NCBI RefSeq assembly: GCF_013294025.1
Contig: NZ_JABSNL010000008.1
Coordinates: forward strand, 119,557-183,556
Reading direction: 5' to 3'
Length of the DNA stretch: 64,000 nt
DNA from: Flavobacterium aeripolare
GTDB lineage: Bacteria; Bacteroidota; Bacteroidia; Flavobacteriales; Flavobacteriaceae
Shown here: positions 55,268 through 63,973 of the stretch, in pieces
How positions within the stretch are numbered: the stretch's first letter is position 1
Layout of the letters: every line of letters starts with the position of its first letter
Notes under the pieces: generated by a model
Told to the model about the DNA's origin: nothing
What the model saw: only the letters and a program-made list of their open reading frames with translations
Database searches by the model: none
Position numbers and translations under genes: made by a program

Positions 55268-55297
55268 TAAAAAAGTCCGCTCATGGCGGACTTTTTA
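55268..55297. terminator. Bidirectional terminator
   Basis: Arms AAAAAGTCCGC and GCGGACTTTTT surround TCATG between convergent genes. Confidence 0.8.
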
Positions 55298-55318
55298 TAT
55301 TCTAAAATGTAAGGATTT

Positions 55319-57358
55319 TTAGTTTTCTAAAGGCAAGAAGCTAAAATTCTTAGAGTAGTTAAGCATTTGCTCTTCAAAAGTTTTTGGCTGCTCTACTGCT
55401 ATCGAAATAATATTTCCTTTCGTATCCATTGTTGGAACTAGGACTGGATTTACAAATCCGCTATAAGGAGCTGCTGCAAACTGCTTGTTGCGCTCTAATA
55501 CCTCAGCATGTAATTTTTGATCCACTTTTACTCCGTAATTTTCAACTAAAGCTTTTCCAGCCTCATAATCCCCTTCTGATTTAATACGTTGTACTTCACG
55601 TAGTAAATCCCCAAAGATAGCATGTAATTTTACGTAGTCAGTAATATTAAAATAGGTCTTTCCGTTGCGAGCTATTTTTTCGATAACATTGTCTTTTTTA
55701 CCTTTTTCGAAAGCCCAAGCACTTACCCATTGACGGTTTCTCATGTGCGCTTCTTCAATATTTGCACCTAAATCTAAACGAACTAACTGCGTCATTAATC
55801 CATTACGGATGTAACTGTCATATGACTCCATTCCTGTCTTTTTCCAGTCATCAACAAGTCCTAATTCTTGAATTTTTGGGTTGTATAAATAATACAAACC
55901 TACTAAATCAGCTCTACCTTCTTCTAATGTTGAGGCATAGCTTTTCAAAGTTTCCTTTGGCGTACCTACACCTTCATTAATTTGTCCAGAGGCATGCCCC
56001 ACTACTTCATGCAAAGCAGTATGTAACTTATCTCCAATTTCAGCATACTTTTCAGCCAAAGCAATTTCCTCTGAATCATTAGCAAATTCTTGTAATTTGC
56101 CTTTGCCTCCTGCATTTGCGTAAGCATCTATAATATTACCCAATGAAACCGATTTTGAACCATGCTCTGCGCGTATCCAGTCAGCGTTTGGTAAGTTTAC
56201 ACCAATAGGCGTACTAGGAGAGGCATCACCAGACTCACCTGCTACAATAACTGTTTTGTATGAAACCCCTACAACATTTTTTTTCTTGTGTTCTGGCATC
56301 AACGGAGAATTATCCTCAAACCATTGTGCACTTTGAGAAACCACGGCCATCTTTTTTGACATATCAAAATCTTTGATTTGCACCACGCCTTCATACGAAC
56401 CTCTATACCCTAATGGATCATTATACACTTCGATAAAACTATTGATGTAGTCAATATTACCCTCTGTAGCGCCTAACCATGCAATATTGTAGTCGTCCCA
56501 AGTTTTTAAATCTCCAGTTTGATAGTATTTTATAAGTAATCCTAAAGCATCTGCTTGCTTTTGATTCTCGGCTACAGACTTAGCTTTTTCTAACCAGTAG
56601 ATAATTTTATCTATAGCTGCTCCATACATTCCGTTACTTTTCCAAACTTTCTCTTCTAATACGCCATTTGCATTACGAACCAGTTTAGAATTCAATCCGT
56701 ATGAAAGTGGTTTTTTAGGATCAGTATTCGTTTTCTTAGCGTAGAAATCTTCTGCCTCTTTAAGAGTAATTCCTTTATCATAAAAGTTTATTGCAGATCC
56801 TGCTAATAACCCTTTAGATTCATCAAGATTTACTTTTTTAGTATCCACGTCATTAAATAGTACGGCAACAACATCCGCCTCAAGTGTTGTGTCTGTCGCT
56901 TTCATTAAGCTAGCAAAATAAGGGGCAGTAAACTCTGGTTTGATTTTTTCATTTGAATAGTGGTGGTGGATTCCATTAGAAAACCAAACTCTTTTTAAAT
57001 ACACTTCAAAGTCGGCCCAATCTGCACTCGTCTTATCCCCTTTATAATTTTGATAGATATTTTCTAATGCTTTTCTAATTTTCAAGTTGTTTCTGTAGTT
57101 TTGATCCCACATAATATCACGCCCTGAAGTTCCTGCTTGCGTCAAATAATACACTAATTTTTGTTCTTTTAAAGTTAGGTTTTCCCAACCTGGAATTTGG
57201 TAGCGCAACACCTTAATATCAGCAAATTGCTCTACAACAAAATCAAACGCCTTAGCATCCTGTGATTTGGCCATTGATTCGGCAATAGGTTTTTGTGTAT
57301 TACATGCAGCAACAAGTCCTGCAGTCAATAGAAAACCAGCTATTTTTTGTAATTTCAT
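55319..57358 (-). CDS. M49-family (dipeptidyl peptidase III-like) lipoprotein
   Basis: 679 residues. The lipobox ends at C19 (LVAAC). The zinc motif is HEVVGH (450-455), the six-residue HExxGH type unique to family M49, with the third ligand Glu at about 479 (STLEEGRADL). It removes dipeptides from the N-terminus of peptides and is probably anchored in a membrane facing the periplasm. Many flavobacterial homologs are called 'dihydrofolate reductase' in error. It is transcribed alone from a recognisable promoter. Confidence 0.88.
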   Translation of the reverse strand: MKLQKIAGFLLTAGLVAACNTQKPIAESMAKSQDAKAFDFVVEQFADIKVLRYQIPGWENLTLKEQKLVYYLTQAGTSGRDIMWDQNYRNNLKIRKALENIYQNYKGDKTSADWADFEVYLKRVWFSNGIHHHYSNEKIKPEFTAPYFASLMKATDTTLEADVVAVLFNDVDTKKVNLDESKGLLAGSAINFYDKGITLKEAEDFYAKKTNTDPKKPLSYGLNSKLVRNANGVLEEKVWKSNGMYGAAIDKIIYWLEKAKSVAENQKQADALGLLIKYYQTGDLKTWDDYNIAWLGATEGNIDYINSFIEVYNDPLGYRGSYEGVVQIKDFDMSKKMAVVSQSAQWFEDNSPLMPEHKKKNVVGVSYKTVIVAGESGDASPSTPIGVNLPNADWIRAEHGSKSVSLGNIIDAYANAGGKGKLQEFANDSEEIALAEKYAEIGDKLHTALHEVVGHASGQINEGVGTPKETLKSYASTLEEGRADLVGLYYLYNPKIQELGLVDDWKKTGMESYDSYIRNGLMTQLVRLDLGANIEEAHMRNRQWVSAWAFEKGKKDNVIEKIARNGKTYFNITDYVKLHAIFGDLLREVQRIKSEGDYEAGKALVENYGVKVDQKLHAEVLERNKQFAAAPYSGFVNPVLVPTMDTKGNIISIAVEQPKTFEEQMLNYSKNFSFLPLEN

Positions 57359-57394
57359 CTATATGTTATTTAAATTTCAATAAATTATTAATCA

Positions 57395-57422
57395 CAAATA
57401 TACATAATCTTTAAACAAACAA
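57395..57422 (-). promoter_or_regulatory. Promoter of the M49 peptidase gene
   Basis: Minus-strand -33 TTG (57420-57422) and -7 TATATTTG (57395-57402) are separated by 17 bp; the -7 ends 37 bp before the ATG. This is one of the two best promoter matches in the window. Confidence 0.6.
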
Positions 57423-57653
57423 TAAAACAGCATCGTTTTGAGCGCTACATTTTACAGAATTCATATTTTTAAATGATTCTTAATTGCATTCTGTATTCGA
57501 TTAATAGCACTTTAATAAGAACAGTACCCAATATTGAAAAATTTTGAACAGAAAAATTATACCATTATTGTAGCTACTTTATATTTTTTATAGCGGTTCG
57601 TATAGCATATTAATTAAATCTCTAACTTTACCGTTGAAAACAAATACCTAATC

Positions 57654-58934
57654 ATGAGAATTCTAAAATATATTTTTCTTCTATTACTACTTAGCGTTGT
57701 AGCACTGTCTATATTTATTGCCACTCAAAAAGGGGATTTTAAAGTAGAGAGAAGTAAAGTTATTAATTCTCCTAAAGAGGTCGTTTTCAACTATGTAAAT
57801 GATTTAAAAAACTGGAGTGACTTTGGTTCTTGGACCTTATCTGACCCTGCGACTTCTTATAACTATGCCGCAAATACAATAGGACAAGGCGCTTCGTACT
57901 CATGGGAATCAAAAGATGGGGACGGAAAAATAGCCACATTATTTGCAAAAGCTAACGATAGTATTGCTCAAAAAATGAATTATGATGGTTCAGATTCGAA
58001 AGTTTCTTGGAAATTTAAAGACACCATAGGCGGTACTAAGGTAACGTGGAGCACAGAAGGTAAGATGAGTTTTAAAATGAAAATTTATGCAGCCCTCAAT
58101 GGTGGTGTCAATAGAGTGATTGGGAGTTTATATGAAAAAAGCTTAATTAACTTAGATAAAGCCTTAGATTATGAAGTAAATACATTTAATGTAAAAGTTG
58201 ATGGTGTGGTGCAAAAACCCGCAATTTATTACTTAAGTCAAACGTTTACATCTGAAATTAGCAAAATAAACAGAAATTTCAACGTTGTAATCCCAAAGAT
58301 TAAAACTTTTTGCGAGCAAAATAATATCAACACAGTAGGTAAACCTTTCATCATTTACCATACGTATGATGCACAGACACAACTAGCAAAAATTTCAATC
58401 TGTATGCCAATCGAACATGAAATATTTTTAAGTGCAGGAAGTGATATCTTGTCTTCTAGTATAGGGGCATACGGAGCAGTTAAAGCAACATTAATAGGAG
58501 ACAATTCACATAATAGAAAAGCATACGATCAGGCACTAGCATTGTTTGACAAAAGTAATTTTGTGCACAATCCTACAATCTCACATATTGAAGTATATAC
58601 AAAAAACAGAGACGAAGTAAAAAATGCCTCTCAATGGGTTACTGAGGTTTACATCCCTATGCCAGCAGCTATAGTTGTAGCGCAGCCTAAAGCTGTTGCC
58701 AATCCTGCTAATGGTGGGTTATATCAAGAACCCGCAGCAACTTCTGCAACTCGAAGCACAGTAAACTCAAGTTCAAATCCAGCAGCGGCTGCTGCCACAA
58801 ATCCCGCAACTGCAGCGCCTAAAAAGGTGGTTCCTAAAAAGCCTAAAAAAGTTGTAGAAAAAGAAGTCGTACCAGCAGCCAAAAAGGACGTAGCTCCTAA
58901 ACCGGTTACAGAAGAGGACGAATTTGAATTCTAA
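57654..58934 (+). CDS. SRPBCC/GyrI-like protein with a low-complexity C-terminal tail
   Basis: 426 residues: one N-terminal membrane segment (5-24), an SRPBCC (START-like) domain about 33-175 (NSPKEVVFNYVNDLKNWSDF, TKVTWSTEGKM-like), a GyrI-like small-molecule binding domain about 190-345, and a tail (346-426) rich in Ala, Pro, Lys and Val with repeated KKPKK/KKVV blocks and an acidic end EEDEFEF. It probably binds a hydrophobic ligand at the membrane. It lies 65 bp upstream of the sigma gene and could share its transcript. Confidence 0.75.
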   Translation: MRILKYIFLLLLLSVVALSIFIATQKGDFKVERSKVINSPKEVVFNYVNDLKNWSDFGSWTLSDPATSYNYAANTIGQGASYSWESKDGDGKIATLFAKANDSIAQKMNYDGSDSKVSWKFKDTIGGTKVTWSTEGKMSFKMKIYAALNGGVNRVIGSLYEKSLINLDKALDYEVNTFNVKVDGVVQKPAIYYLSQTFTSEISKINRNFNVVIPKIKTFCEQNNINTVGKPFIIYHTYDAQTQLAKISICMPIEHEIFLSAGSDILSSSIGAYGAVKATLIGDNSHNRKAYDQALALFDKSNFVHNPTISHIEVYTKNRDEVKNASQWVTEVYIPMPAAIVVAQPKAVANPANGGLYQEPAATSATRSTVNSSSNPAAAAATNPATAAPKKVVPKKPKKVVEKEVVPAAKKDVAPKPVTEEDEFEF

Positions 58935-58999
58935 CTTATTTTCTACACTCTATTAAACCTTTTTGATAAATTCGATTCTAATTAATATAAAAAACAAAC

Positions 59000-59542
59000 T
59001 TGCAAGAGGAAGAAGAATTTATTAAGCAATTACTAGACAGCAAAACGCAAAATGTAGCGTTTCAAAAACTGCTATCTACTTATCAAAAGCCGCTGTATAA
59101 TCACATACGTAACATTGTATTAAATCACGATGATGCTGATGATGTATTGCAGAATACTTTGGTAAAGGTCTTCCAAAATTTAAAGAATTTTAAAGGAGAG
59201 AGCAAACTTTTTTCATGGATGTATCGCATTGCCACTAATGAAGCTATTGGCTTTTTAAATCAAAAAGCTAAGAAGAGCGGAATTAGTTCGCAAGCAGTTC
59301 AAGATAATGCCATCGCTAATTTAAAAGCCGATGTTTATTTCGATGGAAACGAAATCCAGTTAAAACTACAACAAGCCATCAATACACTTCCTGATAAACA
59401 GCAACGCGTCTTTAAAATGAAATATTTTGAAGAATTAAAATACGAAGAAATCTCTGAAATAGTGGGCACATCTGTAGGAGCACTGAAAGCATCTTATCAT
59501 CATGCCGTAAAAAAAATTGAAAGCTTTTTAACCACAGATTAA
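59000..59542 (+). CDS. ECF-type RNA polymerase sigma factor
   Basis: 180 residues starting at a TTG codon: an in-frame stop at 58988-58990 leaves TTG at 59000 as the only start ahead of the conserved region. Region 2 (YNHIRNIVLNHDDADDVLQ, SWMYRIATNEA) and region 4 (YEEISEIVGTSVGALKAS) are complete. It heads a three-gene set with a membrane protein and a secreted helical protein, typical of sigma/anti-sigma envelope stress modules. Confidence 0.9.
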   Translation: MQEEEEFIKQLLDSKTQNVAFQKLLSTYQKPLYNHIRNIVLNHDDADDVLQNTLVKVFQNLKNFKGESKLFSWMYRIATNEAIGFLNQKAKKSGISSQAVQDNAIANLKADVYFDGNEIQLKLQQAINTLPDKQQRVFKMKYFEELKYEEISEIVGTSVGALKASYHHAVKKIESFLTTD

Positions 59543-59575
59543 ACCTTTTACAGTTTTTGAAGTCAAACTAATGTT

Positions 59576-60013
59576 ATGAAAGAATTTAAACTAGAAAACG
59601 AGACAAAGATCACAACGGGATTTGTGACACCAGACAATTATTTTGAAGATTTTTCGGCAAAATTCATGCAGAACTTACCTTCAAATGAAGTCGCTGTTGT
59701 CAAAGTAATTCCTTTGTATAAAAGACGAAGTACTATTATAAGTTTGATTGCTGCAATATTTGCGATTGCATTAATGTTGCCTATTTTTAATCAAAGCCCT
59801 GTAGCAACAACTTCTACAGAAATTGATCAGGCTTCACTAGAAAATTACTTAAGCTATCAAACAAATGTAAGTCAGTATGACCTGATCAACTCACTTGAAA
59901 CCGAAGATTTAGAGGATTTAAGCGCACCCGTGACAACTACCACGCTAGAGCAAGAAACAATTGAAGACCTTCTTGTAGACAATGGTAACTTAGAGCATTA
60001 TATTATAGAATAA
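59576..60013 (+). CDS. Single-pass membrane protein, possible anti-sigma factor
   Basis: 145 residues. The N-terminal 50 residues are cytoplasmic by inference (TPDNYFEDFSAKFMQNLP, a motif found in such flavobacterial proteins), then a membrane segment (about 52-72), then an acidic extracytoplasmic tail (TEDLEDL, IEDLLVDNG). The position 33 bp after the sigma gene suggests an anti-sigma role, although no known anti-sigma zinc motif is present. Confidence 0.7.
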   Translation: MKEFKLENETKITTGFVTPDNYFEDFSAKFMQNLPSNEVAVVKVIPLYKRRSTIISLIAAIFAIALMLPIFNQSPVATTSTEIDQASLENYLSYQTNVSQYDLINSLETEDLEDLSAPVTTTTLEQETIEDLLVDNGNLEHYIIE

Positions 60014-60060
60014 TTACCGCTTGATAAAGCATTATTAATAGAACAATTAAAAATTAAGAG

Positions 60061-60519
60061 ATGAGCTTAAAAAAAATAATACCACTCGTTTTACTTCTTA
60101 GCTCTTTTAGCTTTTATGCTCAAAGCAGTAGTTCAAAAAGTAAAAAAGAACAAATTCAGTCGATGAAAGTAGCTTTCATCACGTCTGAGCTCAATTTAAG
60201 CACAAAAGAAGCGCAACGTTTCTGGCCTGTTTATAATAGTTTTGATGATAAGCAATACGAAATTAGACATGATAAAATGACGCTTTGCAAAGTGCAGCTT
60301 ACAGATGCAGCAATTAGTAATTTGTCAGATAAAGAAGCAGCCCCTTTATTAGATAAAATGGAGAATTATGAAGACGATTTATATGCGTTAAGAAAAAAAT
60401 ACAGTAAGGACTTAAGAGAGATTTTAAGTCCAACTAAAATTCTCTTACTAAGAAAAGCAGAAGATGATTTTAATCGAAAGCTATTGCATCAATATCGTGA
60501 TCGAGCGAAGAAAAAATAA
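60061..60519 (+). CDS. Secreted helical protein, Spy/CpxP-like by architecture
   Basis: 152 residues. A signal peptide (1-20, ending FYA|Q) precedes a Lys/Ser-rich linker and long amphipathic helices (AFITSELNLSTKEAQRFWPVYN; LREILSPTKILLLRKAEDDF). This plan resembles Spy/CpxP-type periplasmic chaperones and the third genes of flavobacterial sigma modules. It may act as the envelope sensor for the sigma/anti-sigma pair. A terminator follows. Confidence 0.7.
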   Translation: MSLKKIIPLVLLLSSFSFYAQSSSSKSKKEQIQSMKVAFITSELNLSTKEAQRFWPVYNSFDDKQYEIRHDKMTLCKVQLTDAAISNLSDKEAAPLLDKMENYEDDLYALRKKYSKDLREILSPTKILLLRKAEDDFNRKLLHQYRDRAKKK

Positions 60520-60526
60520 GACCAAT

Positions 60527-60558
60527 AAAAAACCCTAAAAGCAATTTTAGGGTTTTTT
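60527..60558. terminator. Bidirectional terminator
   Basis: Arms AAAAAACCCTAAAA (60527-60540) and TTTTAGGGTTTTTT (60545-60558) pair perfectly between convergent genes. Confidence 0.85.
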
Positions 60559-60598
60559 ATTGCTTAAAAAGCAATGTATCTTATATTCAATACCTTTT

Positions 60599-61729
60599 TT
60601 ACTCTTGCATAGACTGCAAAGCCGTTATTAGAATGTCAATATCTTCGTTAGTGTTAAAATGACTTAATGAAATTCTTAAACTAGGTTTTACTAAATCCTC
60701 CGCTGAAAGCATTTCTGCAAGAACGTGAGAAGGCTTGATACTACCACTCTGGCAAGCACTCCCTCTTGAAACTGCAATTCCTTTCATATCTAGATGAAAC
60801 AAGATCATAGCCGTTTTCTCTTTCGAAAATGGCAATAACACATTTACTACATTATAGAAGGTAGCTGCTCCCCCATTTATTTTAGATCCCTTTAATTTTT
60901 CCTCTAATTGCGTGATTAAATATGATTTTAATAACTCAATTTGGCTGCGTTCTATCTCTAAGTTTTCATAGGCAACTGTCAATGCTTTTGCCATCCCTAC
61001 AATTTGATGTACCGCCTCCGTACCTGCTCTTAATCCCTTTTCCTGCTCACCACCATGCAACATAGGTTGCAGTCCAGAATTCTTTTTAACATAAGCAAAG
61101 CCCACACCTTTAGGTCCGTGGAACTTGTGTGCACTAGCAATAACAAAATCAATGGCCGTTTTTTGTAGGTCTAAACGAACTTTTCCCATAGATTGCACCG
61201 TGTCAGAGTGAAAAAGAACGTTATGCTCGGTACATATTTGCACTACACGATCTAAGTCTAGGAGTGCACCTGTTTCATTATTTACGTGCATTAAACTCAC
61301 AATTGATTTAATAGGATTAGCTAGTTTTTCAACTAAGTTCGTATAATCAATTGTACCGTCTATTTTGACATTTACGTAGTCAATTTCGATTCCGAATTCC
61401 TTTTCCAGCAACAGTGCGCTATGCAATACAGCATGGTGCTCGACACGGCTAGTAATAATTCGTTTCACCCCTAAATCTTTCACTGCAGAGCGCAAAATCC
61501 AGTTGTCGGCTTCAGTACCCCCCGAAGTGAAAATAATTTCTTGAGCACTTACATTAAGCTCTTTTGCAATCGCTTTACGCGAAAGTTCAAGCACACTTTT
61601 AGCATTACGACCAAAACTGTGTGTAGAAGATGGATTACCATAATCCTGAGCCATTACAGTGGTCATTGCTTCAATGACCTCTGAACGCATCGCAGTAGTT
61701 GACGCGTTATCGAGATATACTTTTTTCAT
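60599..61729 (-). CDS. Cysteine desulfurase
   Basis: 376 residues from the ATG at 61729 (MKKVYLDNAS); the frame is open to 61753. PLP Lys K202 lies in SAHKFHGPKG and the active Cys C326 in SRGSACQSGS, the short-loop NifS/IscS type. It provides sulfur from cysteine for Fe-S clusters or tRNA thiolation. No isc/suf gene is adjacent, so its partner is unknown. A TAACTTTG element lies 6 bp before the start. Confidence 0.9.
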   Translation of the reverse strand: MKKVYLDNASTTAMRSEVIEAMTTVMAQDYGNPSSTHSFGRNAKSVLELSRKAIAKELNVSAQEIIFTSGGTEADNWILRSAVKDLGVKRIITSRVEHHAVLHSALLLEKEFGIEIDYVNVKIDGTIDYTNLVEKLANPIKSIVSLMHVNNETGALLDLDRVVQICTEHNVLFHSDTVQSMGKVRLDLQKTAIDFVIASAHKFHGPKGVGFAYVKKNSGLQPMLHGGEQEKGLRAGTEAVHQIVGMAKALTVAYENLEIERSQIELLKSYLITQLEEKLKGSKINGGAATFYNVVNVLLPFSKEKTAMILFHLDMKGIAVSRGSACQSGSIKPSHVLAEMLSAEDLVKPSLRISLSHFNTNEDIDILITALQSMQE

Positions 61730-61790
61730 TACTGCAAAGTTATGAAATATCAATTATCTAATCTCGAATAACATTTGCCATTTTTTTAGC

Positions 61791-61798
61791 TATTTTTG
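61791..61798 (+). promoter_or_regulatory. -7 element of the lipoprotein gene
   Basis: TATTTTTG matches TAnnTTTG, 19 bp before the ATG at 61817; it lies just upstream of the alternative in-frame start at 61796, which would overlap it. Confidence 0.45.
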
Positions 61799-61816
61799 TA
61801 CCAAATAAAAAATACA

Positions 61817-62788
61817 ATGAAAAAACTACTAGGTTTAATGGTCTTCGTAATGCTATTGAATGGCTGTGATGATGGTGATTTAATACAAGAAGACATCAGT
61901 TTTGAAGACGTTGAAACGACACAAAGCTGTTCTAACAATAATTTAATTTACAAATTAAAAGATCAAGAAGCACTTATTCTAGACATACCGGCTACCACTT
62001 TTACTGATGAAGATTCTGATGTGACACTGACGACCTTAGCAATAGGCAGCAGCACTAATAGAATTGTGTATCGATTTTATGACGGTGTCGTATCTACAGA
62101 CAATATTTGTGAAACAATTCCACCGGCTTCACCAAGCGTAACTGATCAATGGACTGCTACTAACGGTACAATAGAAATCACCAAAGCGGCTGAAAAAATC
62201 GTTAATGAAACAACAAATAGCAGTAGAATTTCAGGTTACAATAACCTAATTGTTCTTAAAAACGTGACCTTTTCTAAAAGCAAAGGTGGCACACAAGTGT
62301 ACGATACTTTCAACTTTGGAACCTATAAAACAACAGCTACAGCACTTCCATTTTTGTTTGACGAGACTAAGAATTTGAATCAATGCACTAGCTCAAATGA
62401 CCTGTATAAATTCACAACTGCAGAGGCCATGATTTTAACAATTGACCCTGCCTTAATAGTGAATGAAGTAACAGCAACTGGAGCACCTAGAACAGGATTA
62501 ATAGGAACAACAACTAACAAGTTAACCTATCGTTTATTTGAAGATTTACTTACAAGTGCTTACTTTTGTAACGCCACGACTCCTACAACTCCAACCCTTA
62601 ATCAAGAGTGGCTTGCTAACCCTGGAATTGCAAAAACTAATGGTATAGTTGAAGTAACCACAACCACAAGTGGACCTAATACTTTTAAGCACACCATTGT
62701 AATTAAGAAAGCAACAATGACTCGCGGAAACTACAATTTCTTACTAGGTGACACGTATACTTATGGTGTTTTATTCACTACAATTTAA
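61817..62788 (+). CDS. Lipoprotein with two copies of a domain
   Basis: 323 residues from the ATG at 61817 (MKKLLGLMVF). The lipobox ends at LLNGC. The mature part is two homologous halves of about 140 residues: each begins with a Cys-x-S/N cluster and L-I/D-Y-K, then EA-L/M-IL-x-I, T-N-R/K-I/L-V/T-Y-R, an internal Cys, a Pro/Thr-rich T-P stretch, W and NGI/TIE-T/V. It is probably a surface or periplasmic beta-sandwich. I do not recognise the family. Transcribed alone. Confidence 0.75.
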   Translation: MKKLLGLMVFVMLLNGCDDGDLIQEDISFEDVETTQSCSNNNLIYKLKDQEALILDIPATTFTDEDSDVTLTTLAIGSSTNRIVYRFYDGVVSTDNICETIPPASPSVTDQWTATNGTIEITKAAEKIVNETTNSSRISGYNNLIVLKNVTFSKSKGGTQVYDTFNFGTYKTTATALPFLFDETKNLNQCTSSNDLYKFTTAEAMILTIDPALIVNEVTATGAPRTGLIGTTTNKLTYRLFEDLLTSAYFCNATTPTTPTLNQEWLANPGIAKTNGIVEVTTTTSGPNTFKHTIVIKKATMTRGNYNFLLGDTYTYGVLFTTI

Positions 62789-62815
62789 TAGCTTAAATAC
62801 GTTAAATATATAATT

Positions 62816-62853
62816 AAAAAGCCTCTTTTGTAGCAATACAAAAGAGGCTTTTT
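62816..62853. terminator. Bidirectional terminator
   Basis: Arms AAAAAGCCTCTTTTGTA and TACAAAAGAGGCTTTTT around GCAA, between convergent genes. Confidence 0.85.
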
Positions 62854-62872
62854 AATTGGAGTAAAGCAGTGT

Positions 62873-63424
62873 CTACTTCGTAGTTTGTTTGATAAAAACT
62901 TCGGTAGCACCTTGACCATATTTTTGGTAATTGGCTTCTTTAAAATCAATATTATCATATCGTCCTAACATAAAATCCAATTCAGCTTTTAAAATCCCTT
63001 CGCCCACACCATGAATAAAAACAATCTTAGGGATGCGGTTTTTAATAGCAAATTCAATGTGTCTTTTTGCCGTATCAGACTGCAACGTTAGAATATCATA
63101 GTTTGACATACCTTGCTTGTTTTTAACGAGTTTTTCAATGTGTAAATCAAACTCTGGCACTATTCCTTCCCCACGATCTTTACGTTCTTTGACAAAACTT
63201 CTCGGTTTTGGGATCTCTTTTTCCTTTTTAATTTCATCTACATTGATTCTTTTAATAGAGTCCATTAAATTACTGGTATTGTTTACTTTAATCAATTCGT
63301 TGACTTTAAATGTCATCACAAATCCATCTTCAGTTTCGATGGTAACATCACTACCATTCACTGCTTGCACTACTCCATTGATGGCTTCATCAAGCACAGA
63401 AACACTATCTCCTTTATTCAACAT
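62873..63424 (-). CDS. Smr-domain protein
   Basis: 183 residues from the ATG at 63424 (MLNKGDSVSV). Residues about 1-55 are a small beta barrel resembling the one in MutS2-linked proteins; residues about 100-183 are a Smr nuclease-type domain with FDLHIEKL and IHGVGEGILK. It may nick nucleic acid or act on stalled ribosomes like MutS2, which is inference. Its start overlaps the upstream small membrane protein gene by 11 bp. Confidence 0.85.
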   Translation of the reverse strand: MLNKGDSVSVLDEAINGVVQAVNGSDVTIETEDGFVMTFKVNELIKVNNTSNLMDSIKRINVDEIKKEKEIPKPRSFVKERKDRGEGIVPEFDLHIEKLVKNKQGMSNYDILTLQSDTAKRHIEFAIKNRIPKIVFIHGVGEGILKAELDFMLGRYDNIDFKEANYQKYGQGATEVFIKQTTK

Positions 63425-63599
63425 CTTTATCTTCTTTTTCTTGATTTTTACTTGGCGTTTTTGCACTAAGCTGCATCATTCCAAACATGAAAACAACAAT
63501 AGCAATAACGGTAATATAAACATTTGCACTGTTGCTTACTTGCTCATAAAAAGCAACAATGATTGCTATAATCATCAGCGGAATTAGTAACTTTTTCAT
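63414..63599 (-). CDS. Small two-pass membrane protein
   Basis: 61 residues: hydrophobic segments about 4-16 and 27-43, then a basic/acidic tail (TPSKNQEKEDKDVE). It overlaps the Smr gene by 11 bp, which suggests co-expression. A TACTTTTG element on the minus strand (63619-63626) ends 20 bp before its ATG and supports the start. Function unknown. Confidence 0.7.
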   Translation of the reverse strand: MKKLLIPLMIIAIIVAFYEQVSNSANVYITVIAIVVFMFGMMQLSAKTPSKNQEKEDKDVE

Positions 63600-63700
63600 A
63601 TCTTTAATTATCAGTTTTCAAAAGTAAGAAATTAATAATAGTTCTGTTTATTTCTCAATATCTTTGTCACATCTATTTCAAATAGTTTCAATTTTAATTT

Positions 63701-63973
63701 ATGGATTTAGAATCTTTCATGCTGCCTTGCCTCTTTAAAAAACTCACAGGATTTGATTGTATGGGTTGCGGTTTTCAGCGTGCTTTTTTTCTATTATTAG
63801 AAGGTAATATTTCAGATGCTTTTAAAATGTTCCCACCAGTTTTTACGAGTATCTTATTTTTAATTTCGCTTACTATTGGGATTTTCACTAGGTCATTTAT
63901 CCCTCATAAACTCATTATATTTTTGGGTTTTCTAAACGCAATTATCATGCTTATCTCCTATTATTTTAAGTGA
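63701..63973 (+). CDS. DUF2752 membrane protein
   Basis: 90 residues. The N-terminal TGFDCMGCGFQRAFF is the hallmark CxxCGxxRA-type motif of DUF2752, followed by two or three membrane segments. The Cys pair may bind metal or take part in redox chemistry; no function is established. It lies at the window edge but is complete. Confidence 0.85.
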   Translation: MDLESFMLPCLFKKLTGFDCMGCGFQRAFFLLLEGNISDAFKMFPPVFTSILFLISLTIGIFTRSFIPHKLIIFLGFLNAIIMLISYYFK

